From NCBI GenBank assembly GCA_022843585.1, contig JALHNJ010000001.1, positions 372,001 to 436,000 on the forward strand: a stretch of DNA of 64,000 nt, written 5' to 3'. This document shows positions 17,442-25,285 of this stretch, piece after piece (position 1 is the first letter of the stretch; every line of letters begins with the position of its first letter). The translations under genes were made by a program, and so were the position numbers. The notes below the pieces were generated by a model. That model was not told the DNA's origin, ran no database searches, and saw nothing but the letters and a program-made list of their open reading frames with translations. Source of the DNA: Chitinophagaceae bacterium (GTDB taxonomy: Bacteria > Bacteroidota > Bacteroidia > Chitinophagales > Chitinophagaceae).

Positions 17442-18383
17442 ATGACTACTTATCATTCGACAAAATTTATAAAAGAAAGAATTTATAAGGTACGAATTGC
17501 AGCTACACTGTTGCTATTTATTTTTGGAATCGGATCAGGTCTTACAACTAATGCCCAGGAGGCCAGCCAACAAAGTAATTTTTATGCTATTACAGGAAAT
17601 GGATTAAAAGACACTTCTTGGTTGTTTGGAACTTATCATTTAGTAAAAAGTAGTTATTTGAGTGAAGTGCCTGAAGTGCTGCGGGCCTTTAATAAAGCAA
17701 AAGCAGTAGCTGTGGAATTAGTGCTCGACTCCGCAAAAACAGTTGCTGGCAGATCCATGGGAATGCTTCAAAACAAAACACTTTCGGATTTGCTGGATAA
17801 GCCTTTTAAAGATAGCCTGGATAAAGAACTGAGAACTACATTAGGCGTTGGGATAGAACAGATAAACCAATTGAAACCTATAAATGTTGCACTTACTCTA
17901 TCTATGGTTTACCTGATATCAGATTTGAATTCGCCATTACAAAAATATTCGGGTGCTATGCTGGATGGTTATTTTGCCGAAGCAGGTAAGCAGGCAGGTA
18001 AAACAGTAACGGAATTTGAAACTATTGAAGAACAGATGAATTTATTATTTAACAGTGCTACTAATGAAGAACAGGTTGATCAGCTAAAACTTTTTTTGCG
18101 TAATAAGAATGATATGATCAACCAGGGAAATGAACTGATAGATAACTGGTTTAAGCATGATCTTGAAAAAATGTATGCCGTTTCTGAAAGGGGACTAGCC
18201 GTATTTGGCAATGAAAATGATTTTTTAACGAATCGAAATAACAAGTGGATGAAAACACTGCCCGGGTTGCTGAAAAAAGAATCGCAGTTTATTGCAGTGG
18301 GTGCATTGCACCTGGCGGGTTCATCCGGATTGATAAAACAATTGCAGTTGCTTGGATATACCCTTACTCCAATAAAACTTTAA
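17442..18383 (+). CDS. TraB/GumN-family exported protein
   Basis: Protein of 313 residues with an N-terminal signal (hydrophobic 18-32, cleavage near TTNAQ). TraB/GumN fold signatures are present: LKDTSWLFGTYHLV near the N-terminus, KAVAVELVLDS, and the C-terminal SQFIAVGALHLAGSSGLIKQLQLLGYTLTPI with the conserved GxxH. These proteins are metalloprotease-like (Tiki-related) with unknown substrate in bacteria. The ECF sigma gene starts three bases after its stop codon, so it heads an operon TraB - sigma - membrane protein. Confidence 0.85.
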   Translation: MTTYHSTKFIKERIYKVRIAATLLLFIFGIGSGLTTNAQEASQQSNFYAITGNGLKDTSWLFGTYHLVKSSYLSEVPEVLRAFNKAKAVAVELVLDSAKTVAGRSMGMLQNKTLSDLLDKPFKDSLDKELRTTLGVGIEQINQLKPINVALTLSMVYLISDLNSPLQKYSGAMLDGYFAEAGKQAGKTVTEFETIEEQMNLLFNSATNEEQVDQLKLFLRNKNDMINQGNELIDNWFKHDLEKMYAVSERGLAVFGNENDFLTNRNNKWMKTLPGLLKKESQFIAVGALHLAGSSGLIKQLQLLGYTLTPIKL

Positions 18384-18386
18384 AAC

Positions 18387-18863
18387 TTGAGCGAAGCAGC
18401 ATTTTTAGAACAGGTACGGCAAAACCAGGGTGTTATTTATAAACTGGTAGGCTTGTATGCGAATGATACAGAGGAAAAAAAAGATCTGTACCAGGAAATA
18501 TTGCTACAGGCCTGGAAAGGGTGGCCCAGTTTCCGCAAGGAAGCTAAGTTTAGTACCTGGCTCTACCGTATCTGTTTAAATACCATCTTAACACAAAAAC
18601 GAAAGCCCCAACGGGTTGACTACAAAGATTCGTTGGAAAGTATTTCTCCTGCTGTACAAAACAGTGTGGTGCAAAATGAGGATGTGGTACGATTGAGAAT
18701 GGCCATACGGCAATTACCTGAAACAGACCGGGCCATCATTTCTATGAATATTGATGGATATGAAAATGCAGAAGTGGCAGAAATGCTGGGTATTTCTAAT
18801 AATCATGTGGCAGTGAAACTGCATCGGATCAAACAACAATTGGGTAATCTTTTAACAACATAA
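18387..18863 (+). CDS. ECF-type RNA polymerase sigma factor
   Basis: Protein of 158 residues from a TTG start three bases after the TraB gene; no ATG is available before region 2. Region 2 (DLYQEILLQAWKGWPSFR, FSTWLYRICLNT) and region 4 (LPETDRAIISMNIDGYENAEVAEMLGIS, NNHVAVKLHRIKQQL) are both complete. The following gene encodes a membrane protein two bases downstream and probably is its anti-sigma factor or co-regulated partner. Confidence 0.9.
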   Translation: MSEAAFLEQVRQNQGVIYKLVGLYANDTEEKKDLYQEILLQAWKGWPSFRKEAKFSTWLYRICLNTILTQKRKPQRVDYKDSLESISPAVQNSVVQNEDVVRLRMAIRQLPETDRAIISMNIDGYENAEVAEMLGISNNHVAVKLHRIKQQLGNLLTT

Positions 18864-18865
18864 AA

Positions 18866-19480
18866 ATGAGTACCAATAAAACATGGAACGAAATAAATGA
18901 GCCGCAGGATGATGATTTATCCTCACTATTGAAATCATCCAGGCTTTCAACTATTTCTTCGCATAGCCCATTGGAAAAAATAAAAAAGAATTTACTGCTC
19001 AATATGATCTGGGGTGTATTGATCTGCCTTTTATATTTGGTAGCTATCTTTTATTTCCGGATATGGCAGGTACAGCTATGTATATTTTTGGTATTCCTCT
19101 TTTCAATATGGGCTTTATATACGGCCTATATGCAATACAAAAATATCAATGCTGCTATTTCGCCTACTAACCCGGTGCTGCATGAACTGAAAAGGCATTA
19201 TCAATCCATTACCAACTGGATGAATATGCAGCAGCGGGTGGCCTTGTTCATTTACCCGATAAGTGCATCCGGTGGTTTTATGCTGGGTGGTGTTTCCGGC
19301 TCCGGAAAATCAGTTGCTGTTTTGATGAGTAAACCGGTAGTATGGATCGCATTATTGATTGCACTTGCTGTACTGGTACCTGCCTGTTGGTATGTAACTA
19401 AATGGATGTTCAAATACAGCTTTGGCAAGCATATGAAAACATTAAAAGAAAATATTGAGGCGTTGGAAGAGGAAAAATAA
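18866..19480 (+). CDS. Membrane protein, possible anti-sigma partner
   Basis: Protein of 204 residues with a polar N-terminus of about 45 residues and four hydrophobic segments (about 46-66, 70-90, 128-146, 158-180), ending in a charged helix. It begins two bases after the ECF sigma gene. The cytoplasmic N-terminal segment followed by helices and its position suggest an anti-sigma role, but no anti-sigma domain is recognised. Translation coupling to the sigma gene is likely. Confidence 0.7.
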   Translation: MSTNKTWNEINEPQDDDLSSLLKSSRLSTISSHSPLEKIKKNLLLNMIWGVLICLLYLVAIFYFRIWQVQLCIFLVFLFSIWALYTAYMQYKNINAAISPTNPVLHELKRHYQSITNWMNMQQRVALFIYPISASGGFMLGGVSGSGKSVAVLMSKPVVWIALLIALAVLVPACWYVTKWMFKYSFGKHMKTLKENIEALEEEK

Positions 19481-19536
19481 TGTAAGGCTTCTGTAATAAT
19501 GAGCAGGAAGATGCAACTAATAAATAAAAATAGGCG

Positions 19537-19791
19537 ATGGAAACAAAAATAAACCCGGCAGTACGAAATTTTAATAAACCAGCTTATGTTGTTTTTATTT
19601 TAGTGGGCAGTTGGTTTTTAATTCAAAAAGATATTTCACAGGCCGTTATTTTTTGGGGGTTAGCCCTGGTGTTTGACCCGTTTGATATACAGAAGCCTTT
19701 TAATAAGCGTCCGGTGTATCAGCAAGTTTGGTTAGTGTTGCATTTATCAATTACCCTTGCATTGTTTGTGTTAGATATAATGGGGAAATAA
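19537..19791 (+). CDS. Small two-helix membrane protein
   Basis: Protein of 84 residues with hydrophobic segments at about 16-32, 38-48 and 64-80. It lies 56 bases after the putative anti-sigma gene on the same strand. No family recognised; small proteins of this shape are common at the end of such clusters in Bacteroidota. Confidence 0.6.
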   Translation: METKINPAVRNFNKPAYVVFILVGSWFLIQKDISQAVIFWGLALVFDPFDIQKPFNKRPVYQQVWLVLHLSITLALFVLDIMGK

Positions 19792-19943
19792 ATCAACTTA
19801 GGCCTTAAAGTACGTATGGTTGTTGTGTGTATTTATGGCTTCAGAAAGACAAGGCACTAATTGTTAAAGAGAAAAGCCGGAAAAGGAGAACAAGTTGTGG
19901 TTACGTAATTCACAATAAGTATAAACTTTCTTTTATAGGCTAT

Positions 19944-20567
19944 TTACTTTTTTCGTCCTACAAATCTTATTACAGATCCAGTTCCGTTATGAAAAATGCC
20001 TTCGTTTAATTCAATTTCCTTTTCCAATAGTTCTATTATTTCATAATTCGGAAAGTCCGCCTGTATTTCTTCTATTGAGAATAAACTTTCTATGTCTTTA
20101 GGTCCACCCACCTTTTCATTTGCTGTTACGTAATCAATGTGCTTTTTACTGAATGCTTCAAAAATAATTACTCCCTCCTTTTTCAAATAAGAATCAAATG
20201 TTTTGTGGTAAAGTGATTTAATGGATGCAGGAAAGTGAGCATAAATTAAGGCGATCGCATCAAACTGTTCGGCTTTAAAGTTCAATGTTTGTAATTCGCC
20301 AACCTGGTAATCAATTCCCACCTTATTTTTTTCAGCAAGCTTGATAGCTTTATTTTTTCCTTCGTTACTAATATCGAATGCAGTAACCGTCCAGCCAAGT
20401 TTGGCGGCAAAAACTGCATTACGTCCTTCCCCTTCTGCGGGAAAAAGTATTGTGCCTGGAGCTAACTTCTCCAATTGCTCTTTTAGATAGTTATTAGGCT
20501 GCTCGCCATATGCAAATTCGTCTTTACTATATCTTTCATTCCATCTTTCTATCCAGGGATCTGTCAT
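19944..20567 (-). CDS. Class I SAM-dependent methyltransferase (TehB/TPMT-like)
   Basis: Protein of 207 residues from the ATG at 20567 ([14 protein letters not shown]); this start is preferred because family members begin at this motif, while the upstream in-frame 23 codons run through a boundary motif. The SAM site is [19 protein letters not shown] (motif I), VTAFDIS (motif II) and [12 protein letters not shown]. Similar proteins are annotated as thiopurine- or tellurite-type methyltransferases; the substrate is unknown. It belongs to a three-gene minus-strand patch (19.9-22.6 kb) flanked by recurring TTATAG/CCGCTAA motifs, which suggests recent acquisition. Confidence 0.8.
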   Translation of the reverse strand: MTDPWIERWNERYSKDEFAYGEQPNNYLKEQLEKLAPGTILFPAEGEGRNAVFAAKLGWTVTAFDISNEGKNKAIKLAEKNKVGIDYQVGELQTLNFKAEQFDAIALIYAHFPASIKSLYHKTFDSYLKKEGVIIFEAFSKKHIDYVTANEKVGGPKDIESLFSIEEIQADFPNYEIIELLEKEIELNEGIFHNGTGSVIRFVGRKK

Positions 20568-20645
20568 ACTATTTTTGGTTGTAGGTGTTATAGCGGTTCG
20601 GGTATTGCCGAATACAGAGAATTTCAGCTCTTCCACTTTATAGAT

Positions 20646-21833
20646 TTACTGGTGCTTATATTCCGAATAAGTAATAAACGTTTTTCCATCGTAAAGGTAC
20701 AGACCTGTTTCCCTGGTACCCACCCAAATATTTCCAGTTTTATCTTCCAAAATTGACCAAATACTGTAATTGAGTAGGCCATCTTTTGATGTAAAACGAG
20801 TGAAAGACTTGCCATCGTAACGGCTAAGTCCGGCATTAGCATCACCGCCAAACCAAAGGTTTCCCTTTTTGTCTTCTATAATCCGTGTAACACCACCGTG
20901 TAAGCCATCTTTTTTTGTAAAACTTGTAAATGATTTGCCATCATACCGGTAGGCCCCACCCCAATTGCTGAACCAAATATTCCCGTTTTTATCTTGTAAT
21001 TGAGGCCATGCCCAATTATGAGGTTTTGGCTTTGGCCCATCTTGAAATAATTCCTTTAGTTTAATGTTGGTTACAGATTTACCATCATATCGATACAACC
21101 CTTCATTACTTCGTCCACCAAACCAAATGTTACCGGCTTTATCTTCTAACATAAATTCTATGTTGTTGTTAGTGCTTGCAAAGCCACCTGCACTTTCATT
21201 AACTATAAATGGAGTAAAGCCTGCCTGTCCGGTAGGCAGGGATTTACCCTGCCCGACTTCGTCATTCAGGCGGGCATCGTAGATATAAACACCATTAATT
21301 GTTGCGAACCATAGTTTTCCGCTTTTTGCCTGCATGATACTGAATACCCAATGCGAGTTGCGATATAACTCATTCTTGTTGGGAGGGAGGTTTTTTGGTA
21401 AAGGAATCTCGATTTCAGCAAATGTTTTACCACCTGTACTGGGTGAAGTCGAAGGGTCGTAAAGACAAAGTCCTGCACCAGTACCTATCCAAATTTTACC
21501 CTCATTATCTTCCAAAATGCAAGAAATATTATTACTGTTTAGCCCATCAGCCACTAAAAATTGGGTAAACGATTTACCGTCATATTTATACAAACCATTT
21601 TCTGTGGTGCCGAACCAAAGGTTACCGGCTTTGTCCTGCAGAGCACATTGAACATTACCATATTTAGGCGAGCCAATGGTTTTTATAAGTTTTGGATGTG
21701 TACCAGCTATTTTATTTGATTCACTTAGCTTTTCTTTTGGCAAGTCTTTTTTAACGGGTCCGTTACAGGCAGTGGCAAAAAGTACTATTGTCAGAAAAGT
21801 AAAAGCCTGCGTTGGTGAGAAATATTTTTTCAT
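20646..21833 (-). CDS. Two-component-regulator-type propeller lipoprotein with repeat insertions
   Basis: Lipoprotein of 395 residues (lipobox LFATAC, Cys23). The mature part is a seven- or eight-bladed beta-propeller of the Reg_prop type; each blade has the phrase L(E/Q)DKxGNxWFGT followed by YDGKSFT. Unlike the hybrid histidine kinases that carry these propellers, this protein ends after the propeller. In three blades the YDGKSF phrase is split by extra codons: PSTSPSTG, ARLNDEVGQ and LPTGQAG, each encoded by a GC-rich palindromic or REP-like element (21434-21457, 21249-21275, 21220-21240), all multiples of three. Function unknown; possibly a surface binding protein. Confidence 0.85.
   Translation of the reverse strand: MKKYFSPTQAFTFLTIVLFATACNGPVKKDLPKEKLSESNKIAGTHPKLIKTIGSPKYGNVQCALQDKAGNLWFGTTENGLYKYDGKSFTQFLVADGLNSNNISCILEDNEGKIWIGTGAGLCLYDPSTSPSTGGKTFAEIEIPLPKNLPPNKNELYRNSHWVFSIMQAKSGKLWFATINGVYIYDARLNDEVGQGKSLPTGQAGFTPFIVNESAGGFASTNNNIEFMLEDKAGNIWFGGRSNEGLYRYDGKSVTNIKLKELFQDGPKPKPHNWAWPQLQDKNGNIWFSNWGGAYRYDGKSFTSFTKKDGLHGGVTRIIEDKKGNLWFGGDANAGLSRYDGKSFTRFTSKDGLLNYSIWSILEDKTGNIWVGTRETGLYLYDGKTFITYSEYKHQ
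21220..21240. repeat. In-frame palindromic element (LPTGQAG)
   Basis: Palindrome with 7-bp arms (CCTGCCT / AGGCAGG) inside the propeller gene. It adds seven codons between GKS and FTPF. A related palindrome is intergenic at 16489-16510. Confidence 0.7.
21249..21275. repeat. In-frame palindromic element (ARLNDEVGQ)
   Basis: A 27-base insertion with GCCCG / CGGGC ends inside the propeller gene, adding nine codons between YD and GKS of the same blade. Confidence 0.65.
21434..21457. repeat. In-frame REP-like element (PSTSPSTG)
   Basis: A 24-base segment containing CCTTCGACTTCACCCAG on the minus strand, like the dispersed 'CCTTCGACTTCGCTCAG' repeats of Bacteroidota. It adds eight codons between YD and GKTF of a propeller blade. 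Confidence 0.6.
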
Positions 21834-21888
21834 TGTTCAAATTGTCATTGAGGTTTTTATCTATTTGTTGGTTGGGCCGTTGCTCTGC

Positions 21889-21996
21889 AATAACCGCTAA
21901 TGTACAGGTATTGCAGCAGGCGGGATATTTATGATGTCCATTTTGGTTGATTTACTGTCAACCTATTTCAGGACAAGACACCCAATGTTATAGGCA
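21889..21996. other. Possible cassette boundary / IS-end relic
   Basis: Contains AACCGCTAATG (21891-21901), a segment TGTCAACCTATTTCAGGAC (21957-21975) that looks like an insertion-sequence end, and ATGTTATAGGCAG (21984-21996). Similar TTATAGCGG and CCGCTAAC motifs flank the other two genes of this patch (20585-20595; 22566-22574). The whole gap 21834-22002 has no gene. Confidence 0.35.
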
Positions 21997-22002
21997 GTTT
22001 CG

Positions 22003-22554
22003 TCAGAGTCTCTTCAGTTTCCGTCTATACAATTTTCTGTCTATTAGAATGTCGCCTGTCTTAGTAAATGTAAAAAATAACTCTCTAACTCTATCTAAAT
22101 CAGTTGGGTCACTAGCATCCATTATTGTCGGTGTGCTATAAGTAGTGTCCCTATTATTAATAATTGTATCTGTTTCTCCGTATTGCCATACATGGGTTTC
22201 AATATTTAAACTATCCTTCGATTTTAAAGTGTATTTCCAAAAATCAGGACAAGTATCGCAACTCATTATCATTAACCAACCAGAATAAAATGGTCCGTTG
22301 TTATAACCTGTCTTGTGATGCCTAAAGTCACCTTTCCAATTCGTATACTTTTCACCAGGAAGAATATTTTTTCCATATTTCTTTCTCTCAAACCAAATAG
22401 AGTCTTTTTCAATTTTGATAACATTCTCTGTTCTTATGCCTAAAGAATCAGTTTCAATATTTATGAATGTTCCGTCAACTTTTCTCTGTCCTAACACAGT
22501 ATGGGAGAGAAAAATAAAGAATCCTAGGAATAAAAATCTTAAGACAGATTGCAT
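22003..22554 (-). CDS. Exported hypothetical protein
   Basis: Protein of 183 residues with a signal peptide (hydrophobic 5-18, cleavage after VLGQ). The mature part is rich in Asp, Lys and aromatic residues with no family I recognise. Phrases such as IKIEKDSIWFERKKYGKN suggest a beta-rich secreted domain. Part of the accessory patch 19.9-22.6 kb. Confidence 0.6.
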   Translation of the reverse strand: MQSVLRFLFLGFFIFLSHTVLGQRKVDGTFINIETDSLGIRTENVIKIEKDSIWFERKKYGKNILPGEKYTNWKGDFRHHKTGYNNGPFYSGWLMIMSCDTCPDFWKYTLKSKDSLNIETHVWQYGETDTIINNRDTTYSTPTIMDASDPTDLDRVRELFFTFTKTGDILIDRKLYRRKLKRL

Positions 22555-22700
22555 GTTTTCTAAATTGCCGCTAACATATATATTGTCGAATATACAAAGC
22601 TTTTAATTTTTGAGTAACGAAGTGTTGCCAATCAGATTTACAATTTATTAACTGTATTTATACAAGGTTTGTAACCACACTCCAAATCAATCAACATGTA

Positions 22701-23816
22701 TTAAACAATTACTTTCTCCATCTTACTCAACCAGCTTTCATCAATCGTAGCACCGAGCCCGGCTACTTCCGGTACTTCTACCACACCATTGGCTTTGTAT
22801 TGTATGCCACCGGTTACCGGGTCTTCTCTAAACATTAGTGCCGTATCAAAATCAAAATGTTCTATTAATGGGCTGCATAAAGAAAAATGTGCAAAGGCGG
22901 TCATGGCTAACCTAGATTCGATCATCGCTCCCACCTGCAAATGAATATTAGCTGCTTCAGCCATTCTCACCATTTTTAATCCTTTAAAAATGCCACCTGA
23001 TTTGCCGAGTTTGATATTGAAATAATCACAAGCATCTAATTCAATTAATCGTTCGGCATCATGGTCATCACCACAACATTCATCTGCCATAATAGGAATA
23101 GGACTGTTCTTTTTTACTTTTTTTAGTTTCATAAATTTCCAGCGGGCAATTGGTTCTTCGCAATGCTGTATGTCAAACTCATGTAAAGCATTTAATGTTT
23201 CAATCGCTTCATTTACTTTCCATCCCTGGTTGGCATCAATACGTAAGGGTATTTCATTGCCTACTGCTTTGCGGATTGCTCTTATTCTTTCAACATCCTT
23301 CTTTCCATTTTTACCCAGCTTAATTTTTATAGCCGGGTAGCCCTGGTTTTTTATTTTAACTGCATCAGCCGCCATTTTTTCTGGTTCACCAATGCTTACA
23401 GTATAATCAGTAATGATCGTTTTAGTATTGTCGCCTCCTAAAAATTTATACAGCGGTACTCCTGCATGTTGCGAAGCGATATCATACAAGGCCATGTCAA
23501 ATGCACTTTTAATACTGGTATTGGCATAAATGATGGAATCCATTAATGCAATACAGCCTTCAATATCCAATGCATTTTTTCCTTTTAAGGCTTTGGCAAA
23601 ATATTGGCCGGTAATAAAACAACTGGCCTGGCTCTCCCCGTTGATCGGCATATACGGACTGCATTCACCAAAACCAATGATCCCTTCGTTGGTAAATATT
23701 TTTACAACAACATTCTCGGCCGCTTCATCCGTTCCTAACGACGTAATAAAGGGTTCAATAAGCGGAATATAAAGTTTGTATAACTCTACTGACTGTATGG
23801 TAACTGTATTGCTCAT
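22701..23816 (-). CDS. Dipeptide epimerase (enolase superfamily)
   Basis: Enzyme of 371 residues from the ATG at 23816; the longer frame adds 13 unlikely residues. All residues of the muconate-lactonising/dipeptide-epimerase subgroup are visible: Lys164-x-Lys166 (AIKIKLGK), metal ligands Asp194 (RIDANQGW), Glu220 (HCEEP) and Asp245 (MADECCGD), and Lys269 (NIKLGKSGG) as the second acid/base. The presence of Lys on both sides fits racemisation of an L-amino-acid residue, typically L-Ala-D/L-Glu in murein peptide recycling, but the DxD specificity motif cannot be judged by eye. It stands alone. Confidence 0.88.
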   Translation of the reverse strand: MSNTVTIQSVELYKLYIPLIEPFITSLGTDEAAENVVVKIFTNEGIIGFGECSPYMPINGESQASCFITGQYFAKALKGKNALDIEGCIALMDSIIYANTSIKSAFDMALYDIASQHAGVPLYKFLGGDNTKTIITDYTVSIGEPEKMAADAVKIKNQGYPAIKIKLGKNGKKDVERIRAIRKAVGNEIPLRIDANQGWKVNEAIETLNALHEFDIQHCEEPIARWKFMKLKKVKKNSPIPIMADECCGDDHDAERLIELDACDYFNIKLGKSGGIFKGLKMVRMAEAANIHLQVGAMIESRLAMTAFAHFSLCSPLIEHFDFDTALMFREDPVTGGIQYKANGVVEVPEVAGLGATIDESWLSKMEKVIV

Positions 23817-23978
23817 GTGGTGATAATAAGACGTTAAAGATAATACCAAACTCAATAACTGTCAGGCCATTGAAAGAGCATTTGCACTATTCTGGCCTTG
23901 TTTTTGACAATTAGCCTATGTTATACCAAAAACACAAAAAAATCGTTTATATATTCTGATACCATCGAATCCATTATT

Positions 23979-24515
23979 ATGAAAAATTTTCTTACCGCTT
24001 GCTTATCCATTTTTTTGTTTGCCTCCTGTAATAAAGAAGTAGAAGAATTGCCACCTGCTACACAAACAGGGGCTAATACTTTTGGAGCAAGTGTAGACGG
24101 AACGCTTTGGGTGCCTAAAGCATTTGGGCCTATTAATGCAAATAGCATAACGGAAGTAAGAGTGTTGGGAGGCCAGGATTATATTATACATGCCCGCAAC
24201 TTTGCAACTTCTCCAACAGAAACCGAATTTGAATTTTTTCTGAAAGGGGTTACTGCACCGGGTACTTATGTTTTAAATACCAACGTATCGTATCCATCTT
24301 CGGCAGCCAGTTATGGGTATTATATAAAAAGAAGATTGACTCCCCTTAATCAATGGATCACTTCAGCTACAAATACCGGTTCTGTTACTATTACTAAAGT
24401 TGACCTGGTAACAAGAATAATAGCAGGAACTTTTCAATTTACTGCTGCGGATATTGCAGATGCTTCTAATCAAATTACCGTAAGTGAAGGCCGCTTTGAT
24501 TTAAAAATTCCGTGA
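23979..24515 (+). CDS. Lipoprotein (DUF6252-like)
   Basis: Protein of 178 residues from the ATG at 23979, chosen because it starts a lipoprotein signal (FLFASC, Cys17); the upstream in-frame extension has no signal character. The mature domain (GANTFGASVDGTLWVPKAFG... SEGRFDLKIP) is a beta-sandwich-like domain found in many small Bacteroidota lipoproteins. Function unknown. Convergent with the next gene, six bases between the stop codons. Confidence 0.75.
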   Translation: MKNFLTACLSIFLFASCNKEVEELPPATQTGANTFGASVDGTLWVPKAFGPINANSITEVRVLGGQDYIIHARNFATSPTETEFEFFLKGVTAPGTYVLNTNVSYPSSAASYGYYIKRRLTPLNQWITSATNTGSVTITKVDLVTRIIAGTFQFTAADIADASNQITVSEGRFDLKIP

Positions 24516-24520
24516 GCCGG

Positions 24521-25189
24521 TTAATTAAAAAAAATGCGAAGCCCAAGGTTTAACATACCAACAAAGGGAGCATTATCATTTACAAAAATATAGTTGCTCG
24601 GGTAGTCGGTAGTAGGTACCCATACTCTTCCTTCAGTATAAAAAAAGAAATCGCCGCCCATAGGTATTTCCCAGCCCACCGCAAGGTCAAGTGTAAGTCT
24701 TTTAAAATTAGCCTTACCACTAAAAACATGCACATTATATAGAGAAGTATCTATTGCAACAGAGTGAGTGTTTTCAATGCGGCCCATTATTATTCCAAGC
24801 CCTGCATTGGCATACACATTCCAATCTTTTTCTGCATCCGCACTTCCTTTTAAATATTTTCTATAGCCAATAGAAAAATGTTTCAACCGCATCTTTCCGC
24901 TGTTTACATAATTTATTTGCTGCGGAAGAGTAAGGAGTGATTTTGCTGAAGCTGTTACATCATTTTTAAATTTGCCATTAGAGTAATAATTGAAGTTGGT
25001 ATACACCGCATCTTTACCTTTAAGGTGTAAAATGGCATTGATGGTTTGCCCGATAGAAGTGTATTGTTGTTCTTTCTTAAAATTGCGTTGCAAGCTTACA
25101 TCCGTAGCAATACTGACTTGCGGAAACTGGGCAAAAGCATTTCCAATGATCAGAGTAAGTATAACAGATATGGTGATTTGTTTTTTCAA
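24521..25189 (-). CDS. Putative outer-membrane beta-barrel protein
   Basis: Protein of 222 residues if it starts at the in-frame TTG at 25189, which gives a textbook signal peptide (KKQITISVILTLIIGNAFAQ); a TTG at 25216 is the only longer option and no ATG exists. The mature chain shows alternating beta strands (RLTLDLAVGWEIPMGGDFFFYTEGRVW) and ends MLNLGLRIFFN. No named family recognised. A terminator for the upstream S46 peptidase lies just before it. Confidence 0.7.
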   Translation of the reverse strand: MKKQITISVILTLIIGNAFAQFPQVSIATDVSLQRNFKKEQQYTSIGQTINAILHLKGKDAVYTNFNYYSNGKFKNDVTASAKSLLTLPQQINYVNSGKMRLKHFSIGYRKYLKGSADAEKDWNVYANAGLGIIMGRIENTHSVAIDTSLYNVHVFSGKANFKRLTLDLAVGWEIPMGGDFFFYTEGRVWVPTTDYPSNYIFVNDNAPFVGMLNLGLRIFFN

Positions 25190-25237
25190 AAGAAACTGTT
25201 CTGCAATGTTAAGCAAATAATTTATGGGTAAAATAAG

Positions 25238-25270
25238 AAAGCCACCCTGATTTGCGCAGGATGGCTTTTT
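25238..25270 (-). terminator. Terminator downstream of S46 peptidase gene
   Basis: Inverted repeat with 12-base arms (AAAGCCACCCTG / CAGGATGGCTTT, one G-U on the minus strand) between the two minus-strand genes; the plus side also has a T-run. Confidence 0.7.
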
Positions 25271-25285
25271 GTGGAGATGAATTAT

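Noticed and set aside
19290-19320. GGVSGSGKS in the 18866-19480 protein, resembling a Walker A motif
   Set aside because: It lies between hydrophobic segments of a small membrane protein with no other nucleotide-binding motif; taken as chance.
19827-20009. Plus-strand frame of 60 codons after the small membrane protein
   Set aside because: It overlaps the 3' end of the methyltransferase gene on the other strand and shows no features of a protein.
20580-22580. TTATAG/CCGCTAA motifs as true integron attC sites
   Set aside because: They do not match the RYYYAAC and GTTRRRY core sites and no integrase is in the window; kept only as a finding about possible cassette boundaries.
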